Assembly (NCBI GenBank): GCA_003134995.1
Contig: PLDC01000019.1
Coordinates: forward strand, 17,102 to 81,101
Source of the DNA: Acidobacteriaceae bacterium
GTDB lineage: Bacteria > Acidobacteriota > Terriglobia > Terriglobales > Acidobacteriaceae
DNA length: 64,000 nt
Direction of reading: 5' to 3'
The notes beneath the pieces were generated by a model. That model did no database searches. It was given only the letters and a program-made list of their open reading frames with translations, and had not been told where the DNA came from. Below, piece by piece: positions 44,098 through 53,572 of this stretch (its first letter is position 1; every line of letters starts with the position of its first letter). The position numbers were made by a program, and so were the translations under genes.

Positions 44098-44214
44098 GGT
44101 CTGGAAATTGAGCGATTTTGCGATCGGGTGATTTTGCGATTGAAGATCAAAGGCTGCAGTCAGATGATTTTCAATTGCTCGATGACTCAATCGCCCAATC
44201 GCTAAATAGGGGTT
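44098..44214. repeat. GCGATTTT octamer inverted array
   Basis: Left arm TTGAGCGATTTTGCGATCGG (about 44107-44142), right arm GATGACTCAATCGCCCAATC (about 44180-44207). The unit is 8 bases. The same type recurs at 50266-50388. Confidence 0.8.
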
Positions 44215-44215
44215 T

Positions 44216-44557
44216 ATGAGAACAGTCAGCACAGAACACAAGCGAGTGGATATCCGCCGCAACGATACCGTGAAGGTGATTACGGGGCGGGACAAGGGCA
44301 AGGAAGGACGCGTGCTGCGCGTGTTTCCGAACGACGCCAAGCTTCTGGTCGAGCACGTGATGATGGTGAAGAAGCATGTGCGGCCGAACCCGCAGCGCAA
44401 TATCAAGGGCGGCATTGCCGAGCAGGAGAGCCGGATTGCCTATTCCAATGTGCAGCTGGTTTGCCCGACCTGCGGGCCGGTGCGCATTGGTCACGAAGTG
44501 CGCGGCGACAGAAAAGTCCGGGTGTGCAAGAAGTGCGGAACGACGCTGGATAAATAG
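44216..44557 (+). CDS. rplX: 50S ribosomal protein L24 with zinc ribbon
   Basis: 113 residues. The KOW motif region is NDTVKVITGRDKGKEGRVLR and the middle has HVRPNPQRNIKGGIAEQES. The C-terminus holds two cysteine pairs (VCPTCGPVRIG and VCKKCGTTLDK), a zinc-ribbon form of L24. Confidence 0.96.
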   Translation: MRTVSTEHKRVDIRRNDTVKVITGRDKGKEGRVLRVFPNDAKLLVEHVMMVKKHVRPNPQRNIKGGIAEQESRIAYSNVQLVCPTCGPVRIGHEVRGDRKVRVCKKCGTTLDK

Positions 44558-44691
44558 CTGTTAGCTCTTAGCCATTAGCTTTTAGCTTGTGGCCCATGAT
44601 GCAAGCAGCGAGGTGAACATTTAGTCTCACGCAGCGGTAGACGTAAGTAGACGTAAGAAGAGCTAAAGGCTAAGAGCTAATTGCTAAAAGC
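44558..44691. repeat. AGCTNTT heptamer inverted array with a long loop
   Basis: Left arm 44558-44587 (AGCTGTT, AGCTCTT, AGCCATT, AGCTTTT), a loop of about 70 bases that contains TAGACGTAAGTAGACGTAAG, and a right arm about 44660-44691 (AGCTAAA, GGCTAAG, AGCTAAT). Confidence 0.85.
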
Positions 44692-44734
44692 TTTCTTGCA
44701 ATCCGACACCGTGAGAGAGAGTTGAAGAGACGCG

Positions 44735-45364
44735 ATGGCTAAAGATAAAGAGAAGAAGGGTTCGAAGGATTCGGGGCAGGAGCAGAAGGCTCCGGCGCAG
44801 GCGCATCACAGCGCCAAGGAGCGGCCGCGGCTGCGCTCGAAGTTCGAGAAGGAAGTCGCTCCGGCTTTGCTGAAGGAACTCGATCTGACGAACTCGATGG
44901 CGGTTCCGCGCCTGAACAAGATTGTCGTCAACATGGGCATGGGCGAGGCTACGCAGAACTCGAAGATTCTCGATCCCGCGGTGAACGAGTTGGGGCAGAT
45001 CACCGGCCAGAAGCCGATCGTGACCAAGGCGAAGAAGTCGATTGCGGCCTTCAAGGTGCGCGAGGGGCAGGCGATTGGGACCATGGTGACACTGCGCGGC
45101 GACCGCATGTATGAATTTTTCGACCGGCTGGTGAATCTGGTTCTGCCGCGCGTGCGCGACTTCAAGGGAGTTTCGACCAAGTCGTTCGATGGACGCGGCA
45201 ACTACACGCTCGGGTTGCACGACCAGTTGATCTTCCCGGAGATTTCTTACGAGAAGGTTGACAAGCAGAAGGGCATGAACGTCACGATTGTGACTACGGC
45301 AGAGAACGATAACCAGGCGCGCACGCTGTTGAAGCATTTGGGAATGCCGTTCCGGGCGCAGTAG
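44735..45364 (+). CDS. rplE: 50S ribosomal protein L5
   Basis: 209 residues; about 180 is usual. The extra ~30 residues are a Lys/Glu/Gln-rich N-terminal extension ([20 protein letters not shown]). The core has [60 protein letters not shown] and [20 protein letters not shown]. It binds 5S rRNA. Confidence 0.95.
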   Translation: MAKDKEKKGSKDSGQEQKAPAQAHHSAKERPRLRSKFEKEVAPALLKELDLTNSMAVPRLNKIVVNMGMGEATQNSKILDPAVNELGQITGQKPIVTKAKKSIAAFKVREGQAIGTMVTLRGDRMYEFFDRLVNLVLPRVRDFKGVSTKSFDGRGNYTLGLHDQLIFPEISYEKVDKQKGMNVTIVTTAENDNQARTLLKHLGMPFRAQ

Positions 45365-45403
45365 GATTAGGGACTAGGGTTTAGGGATCAGGGATTAGGG
45401 TTC
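45365..45403 (+). repeat. GGGATTA heptamer array
   Basis: Units GGATTAG, GGACTAG, GGTTTAG, GGATCAG, GGATTAG in the rplE-rpsN gap. Single arm only. Confidence 0.8.
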
Positions 45404-45427
45404 AATCAGAAAACTTTTAAGGATTTC

Positions 45428-45652
45428 ATGACTACAGCGAAACGGGTTAAAGACGCGAAGATTGAGAAGAAGTTTGAAATGGCGCGCAATGCCAAGGAGA
45501 AGACTCCGAAGTTTTCTACGCGCCGGCATAACCGCTGCAAGCAGTGCGGACGTCCGCGGGCTTATCTGCGGAAGTTTGGACTGTGCCGCTTGTGCTTCCG
45601 GCAGCTTGCTTTGCAGGGCGAGATTCCGGGAGTGGCGAAGTCTTCGTGGTAG
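45428..45652 (+). CDS. rpsN: 30S ribosomal protein S14, zinc type
   Basis: 74 residues, the short zinc-binding (type Z) form with a slightly longer N-terminus than the usual 61. Zinc cysteines are in [14 protein letters not shown] and [10 protein letters not shown], ending [11 protein letters not shown]. Confidence 0.95.
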   Translation: MTTAKRVKDAKIEKKFEMARNAKEKTPKFSTRRHNRCKQCGRPRAYLRKFGLCRLCFRQLALQGEIPGVAKSSW

Positions 45653-45654
45653 GT

Positions 45655-45780
45655 GCGATAGGGAAGCGCGCCGAACGCGCGATTTCGCATTCTCGCAAAG
45701 AACGCGAGAATGATCGCGCGGCGCGCCCGGATCCTTCGCGAGACAAAAAGCGTCTCGCTCAGGATGACAAGTAGGATGAG
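45655..45780. repeat. hairpin plus GGATGACA-type repeat
   Basis: CATTCTCGCAAAGAACGCGAGAATG hairpin (written in part) within 45688-45712, then GCGAGACAAAAAGCGTCTCGC, ending CTCAGGATGACAAG. A relative of the GAATGACA family. Confidence 0.65.
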
Positions 45781-45858
45781 CGTGATCAAGCAGTAACGAG
45801 CTGCCGCAGGTTCTCCGCGGAACGCGGAGCGAACGGGTGGCGAGAGGAGAAGCAAACG

Positions 45859-46257
45859 ATGAGGTTGACCGATCCGGTCGCAGACATGCTGACGAGGGTG
45901 CGCAACGCGCTGCAGGCGCGGCACCAGAAGGTGGACATTCCGGCTTCGCGGCTGAAGCTCGAGATTGCCCGTATCTTGAAGGAAGAGGGCTACGTCTCGA
46001 ACTTCAAGGCCACGGAAGAGGAAGGTCACAAGGTCATCCGGATTTATTTGAAATACGGCGCGCACAATGAAGCGGCGATTTCAAAGCTGGATCGCGTGTC
46101 GCGCCCGGGCTGCCGCGTGTACGTGCGGCGCAGCGAGATTCCCCGGGTGCTCGGCGGCATGGGGATTAATATCCTGACGACGCCGCGCGGAGTGATGACG
46201 GGACGCCAGGCGCGCAAGGAAGGCGTGGGCGGCGAGTTGTTGTGCGAGATCTGGTAG
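45859..46257 (+). CDS. rpsH: 30S ribosomal protein S8
   Basis: 132 residues. LTDPVADMLTRVRNALQARH, LKLEIARILKEEGYVSNFKA and the C-terminal GINILTTPRGVMTGRQARKE. In other bacteria S8 represses the spc operon by binding its mRNA. The ATG follows AGGAGAAGC. Confidence 0.96.
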   Translation: MRLTDPVADMLTRVRNALQARHQKVDIPASRLKLEIARILKEEGYVSNFKATEEEGHKVIRIYLKYGAHNEAAISKLDRVSRPGCRVYVRRSEIPRVLGGMGINILTTPRGVMTGRQARKEGVGGELLCEIW

Positions 46258-46261
46258 AGAA

Positions 46262-46340
46262 GCAGCTGTCAGCTATCAGCCGTCAGCCTTCAGCAAGGGC
46301 CGCGGTTGTGAAGAAGCTGAGAGCTGAGAGCTGAGAGCTT
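46262..46340. repeat. AGCTNTC heptamer inverted array
   Basis: Left arm 46262-46294 (AGCTGTC, AGCTATC, AGCCGTC, AGCCTTC), loop AAGGGCCGCGGTTGTGAAG, right arm 46314-46340 (AGCTGAG three times). It fills the rpsH-rplF gap. Confidence 0.9.
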
Positions 46341-46348
46341 AAAAACTT

Positions 46349-46888
46349 ATGTCACGAATTGGAAAAAAGCCGATCCCGATCCCCAAAGGGGTGACGGTCA
46401 AAGTTGAAGGCAACACGGTATTGGTGCAGGGGCCGAAGGGCAAGCTGGACACGGCTTTGCCGGTAGGCATCACTGTGGAGCAGAAGGATGGCAACCTGGT
46501 CGCGATCCGGGAGAACGATTCGCAGGCCGCTCTGCATGGACTGGCGCGTGCGCTGGTGAACAACGCGGTCGAGGGCGTGACCAAGGGATGGACGCGCGAC
46601 CTGGAAATCGTCGGCATTGGTTATCGCGCCGAGATGAAGGGCAAAGGCACGGTGGTGTTTAGTCTGGGATATTCGCATCCGATTGAATATCCGCTGCCGA
46701 CCGGAGTCGAGGCATCGGTGGATCCGAAGCAGACGAAGATTGCGCTGACGGGAATCGATCGCCAGCAGGTGGGGCAGGTGGCGGCGGAGATGCGGTCGCT
46801 GCGTCCGCCGGATCCTTATAAGAATAAGGGTGTGCGTTATGCGGGCGAGAGATTGAAGAAGAAAGTGGGCAAGACCGGAGCGAAGTAG
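46349..46888 (+). CDS. rplF: 50S ribosomal protein L6
   Basis: 179 residues, normal length. [40 protein letters not shown] and [20 protein letters not shown]. It binds near the sarcin-ricin loop. Confidence 0.97.
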   Translation: MSRIGKKPIPIPKGVTVKVEGNTVLVQGPKGKLDTALPVGITVEQKDGNLVAIRENDSQAALHGLARALVNNAVEGVTKGWTRDLEIVGIGYRAEMKGKGTVVFSLGYSHPIEYPLPTGVEASVDPKQTKIALTGIDRQQVGQVAAEMRSLRPPDPYKNKGVRYAGERLKKKVGKTGAK

Positions 46889-46891
46889 GAG

Positions 46892-47014
46892 AACCGTCGT
46901 TCGTCGTTGGCCGTTTGTCGTTGGCCAACGCGGATGATGGCGGGAGTTGCTGAGACGTGTCGGGTCTTTGGCTGAGAACCAGGCTGACGACCAAGGACGA
47001 ACGACCAAGGACGG
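46892..47014. repeat. GTCGTTG heptamer inverted array
   Basis: Left arm 46892-46926 (GTCGTTC, GTCGTTG, GCCGTTT, GTCGTTG) and right arm about 46986-47014 (GACGACCAAGGACGAACGAC) around a loop of about 60 bases. The same type is found at 53410-53512 and 54203-54262. Confidence 0.85.
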
Positions 47015-47019
47015 CTTTT

Positions 47020-47460
47020 ATGTTTACTAAGAAATCGAAGAATCAGAAGCGCGGGCACATTCATGACCGCATCCGGAAGAAGATGCAGGGGACGGCGGAG
47101 CGTCCGCGGCTGAACGTGTACCGTTCGCTGAATCACATTTATGTGCAGGTCATCGACGACTTGCACGGCCAGACCCTGGTTTCGGCGAGTTCCGCCGAAG
47201 GCATGAAGGCTGGAGGCAAGAAGGCCGACGGCAAAAAGGCTGAGGGCGAGAAGGCTGAGGGCCAGAAAGCCGCGGGCGAAAAGAAGGACAAGCGGACTGG
47301 CGGAAACGTGGCGGCGGCGAAGGCTCTGGGCAAAATCATTGCCGAGCGCGCCAAGGCCAAGGGCGTGAGCAAAGTGGTGTTTGACCGCGGCGGCTACATT
47401 TATCACGGGCGCGTGAAGGCGCTGGCCGATGCGGCGCGCGAGGCGGGATTGCAATTTTAA
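47020..47460 (+). CDS. rplR: 50S ribosomal protein L18 with pentapeptide-repeat insertion
   Basis: 146 residues from the ATG ([20 protein letters not shown]); the frame upstream lies in the repeat spacer. L18 is usually about 120 residues. The surplus is residues 61-90, six tandem pentapeptides ([30 protein letters not shown]) encoded by a 15-base tandem repeat at 47200-47289. They split the usual sheet between TLVSASS and [20 protein letters not shown]. The 5S rRNA-binding N-terminus and the C-terminal [20 protein letters not shown] are intact. Confidence 0.96.
   Translation: MFTKKSKNQKRGHIHDRIRKKMQGTAERPRLNVYRSLNHIYVQVIDDLHGQTLVSASSAEGMKAGGKKADGKKAEGEKAEGQKAAGEKKDKRTGGNVAAAKALGKIIAERAKAKGVSKVVFDRGGYIYHGRVKALADAAREAGLQF
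47200..47289 (+). repeat. 15-bp tandem repeat inside rplR, six units
   Basis: Unit GGC-ANG-AAG-GCT-GAG with drift at the variable codons. It keeps the reading frame and encodes a charged, flexible insertion. Confidence 0.9.
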
Positions 47461-47462
47461 GG

Positions 47463-47529
47463 GCAGCTCTCAGCTGTCAGCTCTCAGCATCTGCTGGAGC
47501 GGGAGCTGAAAGCTGATAGCTGAAAGCTG
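47463..47529. repeat. AGCTNTC heptamer inverted array
   Basis: Left arm 47463-47489 (AGCTCTC, AGCTGTC, AGCTCTC), loop ATCTGCTGGAGCGG, right arm 47504-47529 (AGCTGAA, AGCTGAT, AGCTGAA). It fills the rplR-rpsE gap. Confidence 0.9.
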
Positions 47530-47541
47530 GGTTTAAAAAGA

Positions 47542-48051
47542 ATGCCAACAGTCATTAAGAAGCTTGATCCAAATTCGTTTCAGTTGAAGGACCAGGTCGT
47601 TGCCATCAACCGCGTCACCAAGGTGGTGAAGGGCGGCAAAAACCTTTCGTTCGCGGCGCTGGTGGTGGTGGGCGATCCGTCGGCCGCGGTGGTGGGACAT
47701 GGCGCGGGCAAGGCCAAGGAAGTTCCGCAGGCGATTCGCAAGGCGATTGAGTCGGCGAAGAAGAATCTGATCAAGGTGAACCTGACGCAGACTTCGATTC
47801 CGCACCTCATCCTCGGGCGCTACGGTTCCGGCAAAGTGTTGCTGAAGCCGGCTCCGGAAGGTACGGGAGTGATTGCCGGAGGCGCGGTGCGCGCGGTGAT
47901 GACCTCGGTGGGAATTCAGAATGTGCTGACGAAATCGATTGGCACCACCAACCCGCACAACGTGATCAAGGCGACGTTCGACGCGCTGCGGCATTTGAAG
48001 AGTCGCGAGAGCGTGGCGGCTATGCGCGGCAAGACGGTGCAGGAACTTTAG
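47542..48051 (+). CDS. rpsE: 30S ribosomal protein S5
   Basis: 169 residues. The dsRNA-binding-like N-terminal domain has [20 protein letters not shown], then [20 protein letters not shown], and the C-terminal domain has [20 protein letters not shown] and [20 protein letters not shown]. It is important for decoding fidelity. Confidence 0.97.
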   Translation: MPTVIKKLDPNSFQLKDQVVAINRVTKVVKGGKNLSFAALVVVGDPSAAVVGHGAGKAKEVPQAIRKAIESAKKNLIKVNLTQTSIPHLILGRYGSGKVLLKPAPEGTGVIAGGAVRAVMTSVGIQNVLTKSIGTTNPHNVIKATFDALRHLKSRESVAAMRGKTVQEL

Positions 48052-48082
48052 ATAGTATCGAGTAGCCCGTACCTAGTACCTA
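48052..48082 (+). repeat. AGTACCT heptamer array
   Basis: Units AGTATCG, AGTAGCC, CGTACCT, AGTACCT in the rpsE-rpmD gap. Confidence 0.65.
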
Positions 48083-48114
48083 GAAACGGCGCTCGGCGAT
48101 TTGAGGAATTATCG

Positions 48115-48318
48115 ATGACTACTAAGAAACCAAAGGCAGTGGCCGGAAAGATTCACTTGAAGTGGGTGATTTCGGCTATTTGCGCGCCGGTGAAACAAAA
48201 GCTGGTAATCAAGGGATTGGGATTCACGCGGTTGAATCAGGTGATAGAGCGTCCGGATAATCCGGCGATTCGTGGCATGGTGGCGAAGGTTCCGCATCTG
48301 GTGGAGATTTTGAAGTAG
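48115..48318 (+). CDS. rpmD: 50S ribosomal protein L30
   Basis: 67 residues. GKIHLKWVISAICAPVKQKL, VIKGLGFTRLNQVIERPDNP, AIRGMVAKVPHLVEIL match L30 throughout. Short N-terminal Lys-rich lead. Typical position between rpsE and rplO. Confidence 0.94.
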   Translation: MTTKKPKAVAGKIHLKWVISAICAPVKQKLVIKGLGFTRLNQVIERPDNPAIRGMVAKVPHLVEILK

Positions 48319-48392
48319 CTACGAGCTACGAGCTCCGGGCTTCGAGAAAGCCCGTTTTGCTCACGACTCGTAGCTCGAAGCTGAGAGCTCAT
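48318..48392. repeat. AGCTACG / CTCGTAG inverted array with a central hairpin
   Basis: AGCTACGAGCTACGAGCTC (from 48318) and ACTCGTAGCTCGAAGCTGAG (to about 48387) flank the hairpin at 48336-48358. Unit 7 bases. Confidence 0.85.
48336..48358 (+). terminator. terminator-like hairpin inside the spc cluster
   Basis: CGGGCTT (48336-48342), loop CGAGA, AAGCCCG (48348-48354), then TTTT. A 7-pair stem with only four T suggests partial termination or mRNA processing between rpmD and rplO. Confidence 0.45.
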
Positions 48393-48393
48393 T

Positions 48394-48842
48394 ATGAATT
48401 TATCCAACATTCGAGCACCGAAGAAGGCGTCGGAAAAGCGCAAGCGTGTGGGGCGCGGTATGGGCTCCGGCATGGGCAAGACTTCCACTCGCGGGCACAA
48501 GGGCCAGCGCTCGCGCACCGGTATGCGCCTGATTCGCGGCTTCGAAGGCGGCCAGATGCCGCTGCATCGCCGCATGCCCAAGCGCGGCTTCACCAACATC
48601 TTCCGCAAGGAATTCAACATCGTGAGCCTGGAGCGGCTGGTGGCGCTGGGCGAAGAGTTGCTGGGCTCACCGATTACGCCCGACGTTCTGCGCAAGGCTG
48701 GAGTGATTAAGGCCAAGCATCCGGTAAAAATTCTCGGCGATGGCGAGTTGACGATTGCCATCACAGTGCACGCGCACAAGTTTTCCAAATCGGCGCAGGA
48801 AAAAATCACCAAAGCAGGCGGCAAGATTGAGGTCTTGCAGTA

Positions 48843-48843
<1 letters not shown>
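48394..48843 (+). CDS. rplO: 50S ribosomal protein L15
   Basis: 149 residues. RKRVGRGMGSGMGKTSTRGH, KGQRSRTGMRLIRGFEGGQM, PLHRRMPKRGFTNIF are standard. The last base of the stop is the first base of the secY start, so translation is coupled. Confidence 0.96.
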
Positions 48844-50261
<1,418 letters not shown>

Positions 50262-50265
50262 GTAT

Positions 50266-50388
50266 TGAGCGATTGTGCGATCGGGCGATTGTGCGATTGC
50301 GAGGTGGGGTGATTGAGAGAGTTGGATTTGTGATCTCTACTGGAGATTTTCAATCACTCAATGGCTCAATCGCCCAATGACTCAATTG
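50266..50388. repeat. GCGATTGT octamer inverted array
   Basis: Left arm 50266-50300 (GAGCGATTGTGCGATCGGGC) and right arm 50347-50388 (ACTCAATGGCTCAATCGCCC) around a loop. The right arm runs into the frame of adk. Confidence 0.85.
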
Positions 50389-50396
50389 CGAACTCG

Positions 50397-51098
50397 ATGG
50401 CGCAGGAAACCTCACGCGATGTCGGCCCCGTAGTTCTGCTTGGACCGCCGGGCGCCGGTAAGGGCACACAGGCCAAGCGCATCATGGAGCGGTATCGGAT
50501 TCCGCAGGTCTCCACGGGAGACATTCTGCGGTTCAATGTGGTCCAGGGAACGGAACTCGGCGTGGCCGCCAAGGCGGTGATGGCACGAGGCGAACTGGTT
50601 TCCGACGATTTGGTTTGTGAAATGGTCCGGCTGAGATTGAAAGAGCCGGACTGCAAGCGCGGTTATGTGCTGGACGGATTTCCCCGCACCGCGGCTCAGG
50701 CCGGATGGCTGGATGCGTTGCTCGACGACAGGCTCTTTGACAACTCGCGCCCGACTCGTGCATGGCCAATTGTGATCCGGCTGGACGTGGACTATAATCA
50801 ATTGTTGCTCCGTATTGCTGGACGCCGTTCTTGTCCCACCTGTGGACGGATCTATAACGTCCACTTCCAGCCGCCCCGTGTCGATGAACTTTGCGATATT
50901 GACGGGTCGAAGCTGGTAACCCGCAATGACGACCGGTTGGAAGTGATTCAGCCCCGTTTGGCGGCTTACCAGGAGCAGACCGCTCCTGTCGCCGATTATT
51001 ATCAGCGGACTGGAAGGCTGAATTCGATCAGTGGCGACCGCCCGATGGACGAAGTGACGGCGGAGATTTTCAGGATCATCGAGGAACATAACGCGTGA
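50397..51098 (+). CDS. adk: adenylate kinase with zinc-type lid
   Basis: 233 residues from the ATG at 50397. A start at 50361 would add 12 residues (MAQSPNDSIANS) encoded by the octamer repeat arm; neither ATG has a clear ribosome site. P-loop GPPGAGKGTQAKRI, AMP-binding STGDILR and LDGFPRTAAQ. The lid carries CPTCGRIYNVHF and LCDIDGSKL, a Cys3-Asp zinc set as in Gram-positive-type enzymes. It interconverts AMP, ADP and ATP. Classic secY-adk-map order. Confidence 0.95.
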   Translation: MAQETSRDVGPVVLLGPPGAGKGTQAKRIMERYRIPQVSTGDILRFNVVQGTELGVAAKAVMARGELVSDDLVCEMVRLRLKEPDCKRGYVLDGFPRTAAQAGWLDALLDDRLFDNSRPTRAWPIVIRLDVDYNQLLLRIAGRRSCPTCGRIYNVHFQPPRVDELCDIDGSKLVTRNDDRLEVIQPRLAAYQEQTAPVADYYQRTGRLNSISGDRPMDEVTAEIFRIIEEHNA

Positions 51099-51143
51099 GT
51101 CTTCGCGGTGAAAGGTTTTAGTTTTAAGCGTTAGCTTTTAAAC

Positions 51144-51896
51144 ATGGCAATTGTTTGCAAGTCGCCTTCGGAGATTGAACGGATGCGGCAGAGTGGCCGC
51201 ATCGTGCGCCAGGTTCTCGATGAGTTGAGTGCGATGGTCGCGCCGGGTATCACTACGATGGACCTGGAGCGTTTCGCCGAGAAGAAGATTGCCGAACTCG
51301 GAGCCAAGCCGGCGTTCAAGGGATATTACGATTATCCCTGTGTGCTTTGCACGTCGGTGAACGACGAAATTGTTCATGGAATTCCGTCGGAAAAGCGGGC
51401 GCTGAAGGATGGCGACATCGTTTCGATCGATTGCGGAGTAGTGCTCGATGGATACTACGGCGACGCCGCGATTACGGTTCCGGTGAGCGATGCGGTGAAG
51501 CCGGAGTTGCGCAAGCTGCTGACGGTGACGGAAGAATCGCTCTACAAGGGAATCGACCAGGCGCTCATCGGCAACTCGGTGGGCGATGTGGGAGCGGCGG
51601 TGCAGGAACACGTGGAAGCCGCGGGCTTCAGCGTGGTGCGCGAGTTTGTAGGACATGGCATTGGGACGCGCCTGCACGAAGAGCCGCAGGTGCCGAACTT
51701 TGGAGCGCGCGGCCACGGCGCGAAGTTGCGCGAAGGCATGGTGCTCGCCATCGAGCCCATGGTGAACTACGGCAAGCCGGAAACGCGAGTGCTCGGCGAC
51801 AAGTGGACGGCAGTGACGGTCGATGGCAGCTTCAGCGCGCACTTCGAGCATTGCGTGGCGGTGACGAAAGATGGGCCGGTGATTTTGACGAAGTAA
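51144..51896 (+). CDS. map: methionine aminopeptidase, type I
   Basis: 250 residues. Metal ligands in VSIDCGVVLDGYYGDAAITV (two Asp), FVGHGIGTRLHEEPQVPNFG (His), VLAIEPMVNYG (Glu) and the final FEHCVAVTKDGP (Glu). It removes N-terminal Met from new proteins. It sits between adk and infA as in many phyla. Confidence 0.97.
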   Translation: MAIVCKSPSEIERMRQSGRIVRQVLDELSAMVAPGITTMDLERFAEKKIAELGAKPAFKGYYDYPCVLCTSVNDEIVHGIPSEKRALKDGDIVSIDCGVVLDGYYGDAAITVPVSDAVKPELRKLLTVTEESLYKGIDQALIGNSVGDVGAAVQEHVEAAGFSVVREFVGHGIGTRLHEEPQVPNFGARGHGAKLREGMVLAIEPMVNYGKPETRVLGDKWTAVTVDGSFSAHFEHCVAVTKDGPVILTK

Positions 51897-51972
51897 GCTT
51901 CTAGCCGCTAGCTCCTAGCTTCTAGCTAGGGCAAGCGGATTTGGCTAGGAGCCAGAAGCTAAAAGCTAGGAG
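51897..51972. repeat. AGCTNCT heptamer inverted array
   Basis: Left arm 51897-51928 (CTTCTAGCCGCTAGCTCCTA), loop GGGCAAGCGGATTTG, right arm 51945-51972 (GCTAGGAGCCAGAAGCTAAA). It fills the map-infA gap. Confidence 0.9.
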
Positions 51973-51975
51973 CGA

Positions 51976-52194
51976 ATGAGTAAAGAAGACGCGATTGAAG
52001 TGATGGCAGTGGTTCTGGAACCGCTGCCCAACGCCATGTTCAAGGTGGAACTGGAGAACAAGCACCAGGTGCTGGCGCATGTATCCGGCAAGATGCGCAA
52101 GAACTTTATCCGCATCCTGCCCGGCGACAAGGTTGCGGTGGAACTTTCGCCCTACGACCTGAATCGCGGCAGAATTGTGTATCGGTACAAATAG
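51976..52194 (+). CDS. infA: translation initiation factor IF-1
   Basis: 72 residues, exact usual length. [46 protein letters not shown] form the single OB fold that binds the 30S A-site. The repeat arm of the upstream spacer ends only 3 bases before the ATG (AGGAGCGAATG), and its AGGAG may serve as the ribosome site. Confidence 0.97.
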   Translation: MSKEDAIEVMAVVLEPLPNAMFKVELENKHQVLAHVSGKMRKNFIRILPGDKVAVELSPYDLNRGRIVYRYK

Positions 52195-52198
52195 ATTT

Positions 52199-52242
52199 TG
52201 TAGGGACAGCCGCCTTCGGCTGTCCGCCGGGCGAAAGCCCGG
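52199..52242 (-). repeat. REP-like double hairpin (GGGACAGCC family), copy 2
   Basis: GGGACAGCCGCCTTCGGCTG and CCGGGCGAAAGCCCGG. It differs from the copy at 2576-2618 at a few positions. Confidence 0.8.
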
Positions 52243-52249
52243 AGGGATT

Positions 52250-52283
52250 TTGCTGACAGCTGAAAGCTGACAGCTGAGAGCTG
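52250..52283 (+). repeat. AGCTGAN heptamer array
   Basis: Units GACAGCT, GAAAGCT, GACAGCT, GAGAGCT end 4 bases before rpmJ. Confidence 0.8.
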
Positions 52284-52287
52284 GTTT

Positions 52288-52401
52288 ATGAAAGTACGAG
52301 CATCGGTAAAGAAAATCTGTGACAAGTGCAAGGTTATCCACCGCAAGGGTGTGGTGCGGGTGATCTGCGTCAACACGAAACACAAACAGAGGCAAGGATA
52401 A
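52288..52401 (+). CDS. rpmJ: 50S ribosomal protein L36
   Basis: 37 residues. Reads [20 protein letters not shown], then [17 protein letters not shown]. The zinc ligands are C11, C14, C27 and H32. Standard place between infA and rpsM. Confidence 0.97.
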   Translation: MKVRASVKKICDKCKVIHRKGVVRVICVNTKHKQRQG

Positions 52402-52402
52402 A

Positions 52403-52463
52403 CAGCCGTTAGCCATTAGCTCTTGGCTTTTAGCTAAGGGCTAAAGGCCAAGAGCTAAGAGCT
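52403..52463. repeat. AGCCNTT heptamer inverted array
   Basis: Left arm 52403-52434 (AGCCGTT, AGCCATT, AGCTCTT, GGCTTTT) and right arm 52437-52463 (GGCTAAA, GGCCAAG, AGCTAAG) with almost no loop. Confidence 0.9.
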
Positions 52464-52499
52464 GAAATTTGCGGCTTTCGCCGCTGAGGTCAAAGAGAC

Positions 52500-52886
52500 A
52501 TGGCACGTATTGCAGGCGTCGATTTACCGCGCCAGAAGCACATCTACATCGCGCTGACTTACATTTACGGCATCGGGCAGCCGCGCGCCGGAACGATTCT
52601 CAACGAGGCCAACGTGGACCCGATGAAGAAGGTTCAGGACCTCAGCGAAGAGGAAGTCAACCGCATCCGCACCGTGATCGAGCAGCAGGGGATGGTGGAA
52701 GGCGATCTGCGCAAGGAAGTTTCGATGAACATCAAGCGGCTCATCGAAATCGGCTCCTATCGCGGATTCCGTCACCGCCGCAACCTGCCGGTCCGCGGAC
52801 AGCGTACGCATACCAACGCGCGCACCCGCAAAGGCCCGCGCAAGGGAACGGTATCGACCAAGAAGAAGGCAACGTCGAAGACGTAA
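52500..52886 (+). CDS. rpsM: 30S ribosomal protein S13
   Basis: 128 residues. [40 protein letters not shown], and [20 protein letters not shown] with the basic tail [19 protein letters not shown] that contacts P-site tRNA. Confidence 0.97.
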   Translation: MARIAGVDLPRQKHIYIALTYIYGIGQPRAGTILNEANVDPMKKVQDLSEEEVNRIRTVIEQQGMVEGDLRKEVSMNIKRLIEIGSYRGFRHRRNLPVRGQRTHTNARTRKGPRKGTVSTKKKATSKT

Positions 52887-52887
52887 G

Positions 52888-52976
52888 ACCAAGCCGTTAG
52901 CCATTAGCTCTTAGCCGTTAGCTCAACGGCCAAAGATTCAAAGCTATAGGCTAAAGGCTAAGAGCTAAAGGCTAAC
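52888..52976. repeat. AGCCNTT heptamer inverted array
   Basis: Left arm about 52893-52927 and right arm about 52944-52975 (AGGCTAAAGGCTAAGAGCTA) around CAAAGATTCAA, in the rpsM-rpsK gap. Confidence 0.9.
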
Positions 52977-52977
52977 T

Positions 52978-53409
52978 ATGGCAAAACCAGCAGCAGCCGG
53001 CGGCACCGCCGCTCCGGATAAAAAAGGCAAGAAGAAGACATTCAAGAAGAAGGAGCGCAAGCACGTTCCGCATGGCTTGTGTTACGTGCAGGCGTCCTTC
53101 AACAACACGATCGTGACCATCACCGACATGAATGGCAACGTTCTGTCGTGGAAGAGTTCAGGATCGCTGGGCTTTCGCGGATCGCGCAAAGGCACGCCGT
53201 TCGCGGCACAGCAGGCTGCCTCGAACGCGGCCAACCTGGCGCGCGATCACGGAGTGCGCAGCGTGGACGTTCGTGTGAGCGGACCCGGTTCCGGCCGCGA
53301 GTCGGCGGTGCGCGCCCTGGCCTCGTCAGGCATTGAAGTGCGCTCGATTCGCGACGTGACGCCGATTCCGCACAACGGATGCAGGCCGCCGAAACGGCGA
53401 AGAGTGTAA
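52978..53409 (+). CDS. rpsK: 30S ribosomal protein S11
   Basis: 143 residues with a Lys/Ala-rich N-terminal lead of about 25. [40 protein letters not shown], and [20 protein letters not shown] are standard. Confidence 0.97.
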   Translation: MAKPAAAGGTAAPDKKGKKKTFKKKERKHVPHGLCYVQASFNNTIVTITDMNGNVLSWKSSGSLGFRGSRKGTPFAAQQAASNAANLARDHGVRSVDVRVSGPGSGRESAVRALASSGIEVRSIRDVTPIPHNGCRPPKRRRV

Positions 53410-53512
53410 GGTCCGTCGTTGGTCCTTGGTCGTTCGTCGTGGGCAAAAACGACCGACAAATAGGTTCTCGATTTCCGCGAACGACCAATGACGAATGACC
53501 AACGACAGTTTT
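53410..53512. repeat. GTCGTTG heptamer inverted array
   Basis: Left arm 53412-53445 (GTCGTTGGTCCTTGGTCGTT) and right arm about 53478-53508 (GAACGACCAATGACGAATGA), in the rpsK-rpsD gap. Confidence 0.88.
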
Positions 53513-53572
53513 TTCGTCCGGGACGAAGGGTGAAGCCAAACCTGTAAACCGGTCATCTAAAAGGAGAACAAT

